The notes under the pieces were generated by a model. That model saw only the letters and a program-made list of their open reading frames with translations. It was not told the DNA's origin and searched no databases. From positions 1 through 15,323 of the forward strand of contig JBFJVB010000073.1 in assembly GCA_041624435.1 (NCBI GenBank): 15,323 bases of DNA, given 5' to 3'. The position numbers and the translations under genes were made by a program. Below are positions 7,628-13,368 of the stretch, in pieces. Origin of the DNA: Oceanococcus sp041624435. GTDB lineage: Bacteria; Pseudomonadota; Gammaproteobacteria; Nevskiales; Oceanococcaceae. Positions within the stretch are counted from its first letter, which is position 1; each line of letters opens with the position of its first letter.

Positions 7628-7724
7628 GCTGCTCGCTTACCTGCGGGTTTGATGCCAACAGCATAGGGCGCGCCAGCCACAGGCCGCCAGGTGATACGAT
7701 GACAAAAAAGGATGATATTGCGAC
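7628..7724. promoter_or_regulatory. Divergent promoter gap between the PF10118 gene and the AraC regulator
   Basis: These 97 bases must hold the start sites of both genes. TACGAT at 7695-7700 is a possible plus-strand -10 element with no clear -35. TATGCT on the minus strand (7658-7663) is a possible minus-strand -10. An A-rich AAAAAAGGA at 7704-7712 is the probable ribosome site for the regulator. The assignments are weak. Confidence 0.35.
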
Positions 7725-8771
7725 ATGCCTTTAAAGCTGGACCTGCCTCACTTCAGCGTGCTCAGCAATGCCGCAATCCGGTGTGGCATCGACATTCGTC
7801 AGGCCCTGGGCGCTCTGGACATCGTCACCAGCAGCCCGCCCGCGGCGCTGGCGCGGTTTTCTCTTGCGGATATCGCCCGGCTGCTGGCGACCCTGGAGCA
7901 GGAGACCCGGCAAGGCTATTTTCCCTTTGCCCTGGCCGACGCCTTTCGCTTCGATGCCCAGCCCGGCGTGTCGGCCTTCATCACCAGTTCACGCAATCTG
8001 CGTGAATCTGGCGCACTGTTCGAATGGATTCCGCAACTGATCCATCCCGCGATCCGGTTCAAACAGATCGATAACGGCCAGCAGGTCGCAACGGCCATCG
8101 ACATCGTCGACCCGCAGGGCGTCAGCCAGGATCTGCCCGCCCTGGTGGAAATCATCGCAGCCGTGGTGCGCAACTACGCGCGCAGCATCGCGCCCGAATT
8201 GGACGCACATGACGAGGTCCATTTCGCCCACGCGCCGCGCATTGACGCACAGGCCTATCTGGACTATTTCCGCTGTCCCGTGCAGTTTCAGGCCGCACGT
8301 AATCAGCTGGTATCGGACAGCTGGAGTTTCGACCAGGAATTGCCCGGAAATCTGCCGACAGCCCACGCTCTGGCGGCGGAATCCATCCGGGTTCAGCTGA
8401 TCGGGGATGGGGTGGCGCCACCGCTCCCGGTCTTGATTCGGGATCTGCTACGCCGGCGTCTCGAGCTCTGTGGTGCGGGCATGGCTGCCGTCGCGGCCGC
8501 GCTGAAAATGCATCCTCGGACCCTGCAGCGGCAACTGCGCAAGCAGGGGCTGAGCTACTCCGGCCTGCTGGCCAGGACCCGGCATGAACTGGCCTGCGAA
8601 ATGCTGCGCACCACACAGCTGGATATCGAAAGCATCGGTTTCAAGCTGGGTTTTGGCGAACGTCGCAGCTTCACCAGTGCATTTCAGTCCTGGCAGGGTC
8701 AGACCCCATCGGCCTACCGGCAGAACCGACAGGCGGCGCCCGCCCGTCGCGGCAGCTCAGAACCGGCCTGA
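7725..8771 (+). CDS. AraC-family transcriptional regulator (arabinose-binding-like N-domain type)
   Basis: This 348-residue protein has an N-terminal ligand-sensing domain of the PF12625 type at about residues 20-205; the FITSSRNLRESGALFEWI stretch is typical of it. A C-terminal AraC/XylS DNA-binding domain lies at about 235-335. The first helix-turn-helix is in MAAVAAALKMHPRTLQRQLRK (about 252-272). The second is in DIESIGFKLGFGERRSFTSAFQSWQG (about 300-325), followed by the family signature TPSAYR. Length and layout match regulators that sense small hydrophobic or amino-acid-like ligands, but the ligand is unknown. The ATG at 7725 follows AAGGA by about a dozen bases. Its divergent neighbour, the PF10118 protein, is the most likely target. 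The next gene is convergent. Confidence 0.93.
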   Translation: MPLKLDLPHFSVLSNAAIRCGIDIRQALGALDIVTSSPPAALARFSLADIARLLATLEQETRQGYFPFALADAFRFDAQPGVSAFITSSRNLRESGALFEWIPQLIHPAIRFKQIDNGQQVATAIDIVDPQGVSQDLPALVEIIAAVVRNYARSIAPELDAHDEVHFAHAPRIDAQAYLDYFRCPVQFQAARNQLVSDSWSFDQELPGNLPTAHALAAESIRVQLIGDGVAPPLPVLIRDLLRRRLELCGAGMAAVAAALKMHPRTLQRQLRKQGLSYSGLLARTRHELACEMLRTTQLDIESIGFKLGFGERRSFTSAFQSWQGQTPSAYRQNRQAAPARRGSSEPA

Positions 8772-8804
8772 AAAGCTCGTCGACTTGCGCCACAGCGCAC
8801 CGCA

Positions 8805-10271
8805 TCAGAGCAACCCGCCACCGCTGCGAAACAACGCTTCGGACGGTTGCGAATCGTCGACCAGTTCACCCTCGTTCTTGTCGGCGCGCGGTGTCGGACT
8901 CACCTTGGCGGCGCCGGGCTGGTACAGGCCGACGGCGGTAGGTTGATACGGCGAACTGCCAGGACTTCTCTGCGCGTTGAATATGGCATCGAGGTCCGCA
9001 TTCGGCGCGGCATGCTGAATGACTTCACTGAGTACATCGCGATAATCCAGCGTAGCCATCAGGTCACCACGATGCCTGCGCCCACCGATGTCGATGAGGC
9101 CAGAATCCTCCTGTCCCGCTTGCGCATCAGGGTCCAGCGGCAGCCAGCGATCATAATACACGCCACCCTGCACCCCACCGCCGAGCACCAGCATGCAGCC
9201 TCCGGAGCCGTGGTCAGTGCCCTGACTGCCATTTTCCGCCACCCGCCGTCCGAATTCGCTCATCACGACGGTACTCACCTTGTGTTTCAGTCCGGCTTGC
9301 TTCAGATCGTCGTAAAATGCCTTGAGTCCGTCTCCCAGCTCGCGCAGCAGGGTCGTCAGCGTACCGGCCTGCCGGGCATGTGTGTCCCAGCCTGGAATGT
9401 CCAGGGTGATCACCTCGGTGCCGAGTCTGGCCCCCGTCTTGATGATCTTCGCGGCTTCTTTCAGCTTTCCGGCAAAGCTGTTGCCTTCCGGATAGAGGCC
9501 AGAAGCCGGTTCAGCGACCGTTGGGCGAACCTCATCCATAAGTCGAACGCCGCCGATTAGATCATTGGTGGCGGCATCAAGTGCGCCTGGCGTCGCGTAA
9601 TGTTGCTCCAGTTTGCCGATGACCTGAGATTCGTCCAGTGCGGATGGAAGCCAGATCGCGAACTCGTCGATGGTCATCATGGAATTCGCTCGGCCAGCTC
9701 CGAACAGCGACACCGGCATCCTGCCGCCGATCGCTACCGCGCGAAACGCAGAGGTGTTGAGCGAAGCGGTACCGCCGTGCATGTGCTCGATATAGCGTCC
9801 CAGCCAGCCTGTTCGGGGGCCGTCGCCTCCATCCCAGCCGCGTTCGACCATGGCTTGCGCGGAAAAGTGCGAGCGCGAGGGTGACATCGGTCCCACCGCA
9901 TGCACGAAGGCGATATCGCCGTCATCATTGGTAAAGATCTCATGGAGCCCTTGCAGGCTGGGATGCAACGCGAACCCGCCGCCCAACTCGAGCGACCGCT
10001 CTTCCGGCGCGGCCGATTGATCATCCGGCGCCGGAATCGCCAGGCGTGGCCGCAGGTTGCGGTATTGCTCGCCATACACGGCATCGCCATGCGGTATGAC
10101 CATATTCAGGCCGTCGCAGCCCCCGCGCAGAAAAACCTTGACGATGACGTGCTCGTTACGTGCTGCGCCGCCCGTGCTGCGGGCGCCAGGCGATGCCAGC
10201 AGGGCCAGCGAGGCCAGGCCGAGCCCCGTCAGCAGCTCGCGACGGTGTTCCTGGGTATCTTGCTTGCTCAT
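8805..10271 (-). CDS. DUF1501-domain protein (alkaline-phosphatase-superfamily-like), Tat-type signal
   Basis: This 488-residue protein carries the landmarks of DUF1501: FLRGGCDGLNMV at about 47-58, HPSL and SRSHFSAQAMVERG in the middle, IPGWDTHA, then SEFGRRVAENGSQGTDHGSGG and GGGVQGGVYYDRW. The D, H and DH positions in GWDTH and GTDHG resemble the metal-ligand positions of the alkaline-phosphatase/sulfatase fold, but no substrate is established. The N-terminus HRRELLTGLGLASLALLASPGA looks like a twin-arginine signal, so the protein is probably exported folded. It begins 10 bases after the DUF1800 gene stop; AGGGGGAAA between them (overlapping that stop) is its ribosome site, so the two form one operon. 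This tandem pair is common in proteobacteria and planctomycetes, and its job is poorly known. Confidence 0.92.
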   Translation of the reverse strand: MSKQDTQEHRRELLTGLGLASLALLASPGARSTGGAARNEHVIVKVFLRGGCDGLNMVIPHGDAVYGEQYRNLRPRLAIPAPDDQSAAPEERSLELGGGFALHPSLQGLHEIFTNDDGDIAFVHAVGPMSPSRSHFSAQAMVERGWDGGDGPRTGWLGRYIEHMHGGTASLNTSAFRAVAIGGRMPVSLFGAGRANSMMTIDEFAIWLPSALDESQVIGKLEQHYATPGALDAATNDLIGGVRLMDEVRPTVAEPASGLYPEGNSFAGKLKEAAKIIKTGARLGTEVITLDIPGWDTHARQAGTLTTLLRELGDGLKAFYDDLKQAGLKHKVSTVVMSEFGRRVAENGSQGTDHGSGGCMLVLGGGVQGGVYYDRWLPLDPDAQAGQEDSGLIDIGGRRHRGDLMATLDYRDVLSEVIQHAAPNADLDAIFNAQRSPGSSPYQPTAVGLYQPGAAKVSPTPRADKNEGELVDDSQPSEALFRSGGGLL

Positions 10272-10281
10272 TGGTTTCCCC

Positions 10282-11868
10282 CTAACGCAGCTGAAAATAC
10301 CGGGAGCTGAGCATCAGGCCCAGCACGCCGATTGTCTTGCTCTTACGCATCCAGGTGTTGCCGAACGCGCGCTGCGCTGCCGCCGGTTCCCCATCGGTCG
10401 CAAAGTCGATCAGCGCGTCGTAGTCGGCGGGGTCGAGGTCGCGGAACAGGATGCGCGCGCGCAGATTCTCGATCAGTTCCTCGGGTGTGTTGGCACTCTT
10501 GGAAAGAGCCAGGTAGTCAACGTAAAGACCGCGTTCGCTGTTGTCAGCGCCTTTGGCCAGATAGAAAGCGAGCCACAGACGCTCGCGCATGTCATTGGGA
10601 TGCAGCCAGAAATCGGCTTCCTCCGGATAGCCGTCGGGCGTATCCCAGCCATGCGGCTGATGTCCGGCATCGGCCAGGTACAAACTGGCATAGCGGTTAT
10701 AGCCGTCGTGCTTGACTCCGGCTGCCAGGGTACGCAGGCAGGAAAGCAGGTAGTGAAAAGGACGTTTGATCTTGGCATCCTGGGAGGTCCAGAAGCCCTC
10801 CCGGCCGTCACGTCCGGAGTGGAAGATGGTTCGCAGCATCTCCCGGATGTCGCCGTCGGTTCGTTGAAAGGTCTCGGCAACTGCGTCGACCAGATGCGCT
10901 GGCGGCTGATCGGCCACGAAGCGCTTGACCAGCTTGGTCGCGATGAAGTTCCGGGTCATCGGGTGATCGACAAGAAAATCGATCAGTTCGGTGACTTCAT
11001 CCGCCCCGGCCGCGCCGGAGCGGCTTGCGATCACATGCCCCATGATGAGCTTGTCGCCGGCCGTGTCATGCGCGTCCGGATCGAAGACGACCTCGGTCTG
11101 GTCTACCGACCAGCCGCTCAGAATGCGGGCCACTTCCTTGACATCGTGTTCGTCGTAGCCGCCATCCACCCCCAGCGTGTGCAGCTCCAGCAGCTCGCGC
11201 GCGTAATTTTCATTCGGCCGGTCTTTGGTATTGGCGTGTCCGTCGAGGTAGTGGAGCATGCAGCTACCTTTCCAGGCGGCCTGCATCAGGGCACGAAAAT
11301 TGCCCAGGGCATGCACCTCAGGCTGACCACTCTCGCCGCGCAGCACGAATCGATCGTCCAGAAGGCGGTGCAGGCGGGTGTTGCGGTCCTTGGATACGTA
11401 CATGTTGAAGTGATCGTTCCAGAACTCGACCATCACCTCAAACAGCTGACGTTTGCTGAGCAGGGCGCGAAATAAGCTCACCGATCTGGCGTGATGGGCG
11501 GCTGCAGAGCGTCGCGAATTATAGTGCAGGAAATACAGATCCTTGGGCAGCTGACTGTTCGGGAAATAGGTGGAGATTTCCTGATCGGCTTCAAGGTCGC
11601 TGATGCGCAGGTAATCCAGCTGAATGTCCAGGTAACGTGACCAGCCGATGCGCTGGGCCTCCTGGTAGTCTTCGAGCGTGATGCCGAAGCTGATGCGATT
11701 GAGCAGATGCACGACCTCGCTTGGCCGGGCCAGATTGGCGTGGTTCGGCGCGTCGAACAGGCCAAGGCCAAGACGATAATGCGCACCGGCCAGCTGTGGT
11801 GTCATCAGCGCCGTGGCGCTCAATCCGCTTCCCCCTACGCGTAGCAATGCGCGGCGTGACAAACTCAT
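10282..11868 (-). CDS. DUF1800-domain protein, Tat-type signal
   Basis: This 528-residue protein has the DUF1800 hallmarks: VVHLLNRISFGITLEDY near the N-terminus, and NENYARELLELHTLG at about 219-233 followed by the V-K-E-V-A-R-I-L-S-G-W segment. The IATKLVKRFVADQPP stretch and the C-terminal region up to MLSSRYFQLR complete it. The N-terminus MSLSRRALLRVGGSGLSATAL has SRR-x-LL, close to the Tat consensus. I chose the ATG at 11868 because GGGAGGAG lies 4 bases upstream and it puts the twin arginines at the start. The frame continues 30 codons further with no ribosome site. It is the first gene of the DUF1800-DUF1501 operon. The molecular function is not known; partner dependence on the DUF1501 protein is inferred from the recurrent pairing. 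Confidence 0.92.
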   Translation of the reverse strand: MSLSRRALLRVGGSGLSATALMTPQLAGAHYRLGLGLFDAPNHANLARPSEVVHLLNRISFGITLEDYQEAQRIGWSRYLDIQLDYLRISDLEADQEISTYFPNSQLPKDLYFLHYNSRRSAAAHHARSVSLFRALLSKRQLFEVMVEFWNDHFNMYVSKDRNTRLHRLLDDRFVLRGESGQPEVHALGNFRALMQAAWKGSCMLHYLDGHANTKDRPNENYARELLELHTLGVDGGYDEHDVKEVARILSGWSVDQTEVVFDPDAHDTAGDKLIMGHVIASRSGAAGADEVTELIDFLVDHPMTRNFIATKLVKRFVADQPPAHLVDAVAETFQRTDGDIREMLRTIFHSGRDGREGFWTSQDAKIKRPFHYLLSCLRTLAAGVKHDGYNRYASLYLADAGHQPHGWDTPDGYPEEADFWLHPNDMRERLWLAFYLAKGADNSERGLYVDYLALSKSANTPEELIENLRARILFRDLDPADYDALIDFATDGEPAAAQRAFGNTWMRKSKTIGVLGLMLSSRYFQLR

Positions 11869-11872
11869 GCGG

Positions 11873-11880
11873 CTCCTCCC
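11873..11880 (-). promoter_or_regulatory. Ribosome binding site of the DUF1800 gene
   Basis: On the minus strand this reads GGGAGGAG, four bases before the ATG at 11868. It decides the start in favour of the Tat-signal-bearing form over the ATG at 11958. Confidence 0.75.
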
Positions 11881-12262
11881 TGAGACTCGATTGATGCAGC
11901 CCAACTTTGCCACCGGCAGCATGCCACTCACAGTTTCGCTGCGATAAGCGGCAATCACCAGGGTTTTGGGACAGAACTCAGGAATCGCCAGGATGGCTGA
12001 AAATTCAGCGAGTTAGCGAGAGCTACACGGACTTGTGCAGTGCCGCAGCCGCTTCAGACAAGCGGTCTGCGCCAGTGCTCGAGGGTGAGGAAATTGCGCC
12101 AAACTCCTGCTGGCCGGACGCCCCACCGAGGCGGCGAAGTGGAGCAGGATGGACGGCTGGTCGTCTCCCAGTCGATCAGGCCGGTTCTGCGACAGGGAGC
12201 ATGCCGATGCGTGTCCTTGTGGTTCCTGCGGGTCTGCATCAAGCTGTCGATCAGGTTCCGAC
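11881..12262. other. Non-coding stretch between the DUF1800 operon and the SbcD-like gene
   Basis: About 400 bases separate two divergent operons, and the frames in it do not look like real proteins. It holds a dyad GCTGAA-AA-TTCAGC at 11996-12009 and a hairpin CCGCTT/AAGCGG at 12049-12054 and 12060-12065. An imperfect direct repeat begins with GTCGATCAGG at 12171 and again at 12246. No confident -35/-10 pair was found for either direction. It is longer than other gaps here, so it could hide a small RNA or more complex control, but I see no direct evidence. Confidence 0.5.
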
Positions 12263-12269
12263 AAGGAGG
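12171..12269 (+). repeat. Imperfect direct repeat pair, second copy containing the SbcD-like ribosome site
   Basis: Copy one (12171-12199) reads GTCGATCAGG, then a 3-base insertion, then GTTCTGCGACAGGGAG. Copy two (12246-12269) reads GTCGATCAGG, then TTCCGACAAGGAGG. The first ten bases are identical with a 75-base offset, and the tails share GACA-x-GGAG. The second copy ends in the Shine-Dalgarno of the downstream gene. A partial duplication of the leader is one explanation; chance similarity is possible. Confidence 0.45.
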
Positions 12270-12270
12270 G
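12263..12270 (+). promoter_or_regulatory. Ribosome binding site that fixes a GTG start for the SbcD-like gene
   Basis: AAGGAGGG ends three bases before GTG at 12274. The overlapping ATG at 12272 is in another frame. This site and the conserved RFIHTAD start place translation at the GTG rather than at 12040, where the frame opens. Confidence 0.8.
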
Positions 12271-12273
12271 AAT

Positions 12274-13368
12274 GTGCGTTTCATTCATACGGCCGACTGG
12301 CAACTCGGACTCAAGTTGAGATATCTGGATCCGGAACGGGCGGCACAGTTGCGGATGCTGCGCTTTCAGACCGTGGAGCGTATCGCCGCGCTCGCCCGGG
12401 AACGGCAGGTGGATTTCGTGATCGTGGCCGGTGATGTGCTCGATGACAATGCGCTGGGTAAAGACGCCTTGCAGCAGACCTCCGAAGCCCTGCGCGCTTT
12501 CGGCCAGATACCGGTGTTTCTGTTGCCCGGCAACCATGATGCGGCAACCGAGGACTGCGCCCTGCTGCGCCTGGAGCTTGCGCCTACGGTGCGTGTGCTG
12601 AGCCAGCGTGAGGTGGTGAAGCTCGCCGGTGGGGCTTTGTACCCTTGTCCCCTGCAGCGACGCCATGAAACAGATGATCCTTGCGCCTGGCTGCCTGGAC
12701 GCGAAAGCGACGATGGCATTCGGCTTGCGGTTGCCCACGGCGGCATCATCAACTTCGCTGACAGCGCGGATGCAGAGACGCCCAATCTCATTGACGCCAA
12801 AGCCATCATCGACAAGGGCTTCGATTACCTGGCTCTGGGCGACTGGCACGGCCTGCTCAACATGGGCAGCCGCATCTGGTATTCGGGTGCCCACGAAGCG
12901 ACCCGCTTCAAGGAAAAGCAGCCTGGCTACGTGCTGGTCGTTGACATCGAACTGGCCGGTGAGGAACCCGTTGTGGAACCCGTGGCCGTCGCCCAGACCC
13001 AGTGGGAATCGATTGCGCTGAGTTTTTCGCAGGACAGCCAGGTCGGTGAGCTTCGCCAACAGCTGGAAGCCCTGCCGTCCCTGTCCAGGTCGCTGGTGCA
13101 GCTTGATCTGGATGGCGTGCTGTCGATGGCAGCTCGGGATGAACTGGATCAGGTTCTGGACGACTACCGCCAGCGTCTGGCTTACCTGCGTTGTCGCATG
13201 GCGGATTTGCACACCCAGCCTACCGCAGACGATCTGGCGGGTATGGCAGCTGAGGGCTTCATTGCCAGCGCCCTGGAGGAATTACGTCTGCAAGCAGACC
13301 CCGCCGATGAAGATGCGGTCCGGCTGATGTATCGATTACAGAGGCAAGCGACCGATGCACCTCGTTGA
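12274..13368 (+). CDS. SbcD/Mre11-like metallophosphoesterase (DNA repair exonuclease family)
   Basis: This 364-residue protein has the calcineurin-like phosphoesterase fold of SbcD/Mre11/YhaO nucleases. Motifs in order: HTAD8-W-Q10 (usually D-x-H), AGD54, LPGN87HD, VAH155GG, and L-G-D190-W-H192-G (usually G-H-x-H). The C-terminal third (about 250-364) is the small capping and partner-binding region, rich in leucine and glutamine. Its gene overlaps the Rad50-like ATPase gene by 14 bases, the usual sign of an obligate complex. In the known families the nuclease opens and resects DNA ends, hairpins or protein-blocked ends under ATP control. Two metal-site positions differ from canonical Mre11 (Q10 for His, D190 for His), so metal preference or activity may differ. 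The GTG start follows a strong AAGGAGGG. I am confident of the family and less sure that it is orthologous to SbcD proper rather than to a YhaO-type or separate branch. Confidence 0.88.
   Translation: MRFIHTADWQLGLKLRYLDPERAAQLRMLRFQTVERIAALARERQVDFVIVAGDVLDDNALGKDALQQTSEALRAFGQIPVFLLPGNHDAATEDCALLRLELAPTVRVLSQREVVKLAGGALYPCPLQRRHETDDPCAWLPGRESDDGIRLAVAHGGIINFADSADAETPNLIDAKAIIDKGFDYLALGDWHGLLNMGSRIWYSGAHEATRFKEKQPGYVLVVDIELAGEEPVVEPVAVAQTQWESIALSFSQDSQVGELRQQLEALPSLSRSLVQLDLDGVLSMAARDELDQVLDDYRQRLAYLRCRMADLHTQPTADDLAGMAAEGFIASALEELRLQADPADEDAVRLMYRLQRQATDAPR

Noticed and set aside
8772..8804. Terminator between the convergent AraC and DUF1501 genes
   Set aside because: The only stem is TGCGC/GCGCA (8786-8799), five pairs and no T-run, which is too weak to call.
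10057..11475. Plus-strand open frame of 472 codons across the DUF1501/DUF1800 genes
   Set aside because: It is antisense to two genes with strong family motifs and crosses their operon junction.
11890..11930. Sigma-54-type promoter (TGGCA...TGC on the minus strand) ahead of the DUF1800 gene
   Set aside because: The GG to GC spacing is two bases too long for a sigma-54 promoter.
12013..13212. Minus-strand open frame of 399 codons opposite the SbcD-like gene
   Set aside because: The phosphoesterase motifs on the plus strand account for this region.
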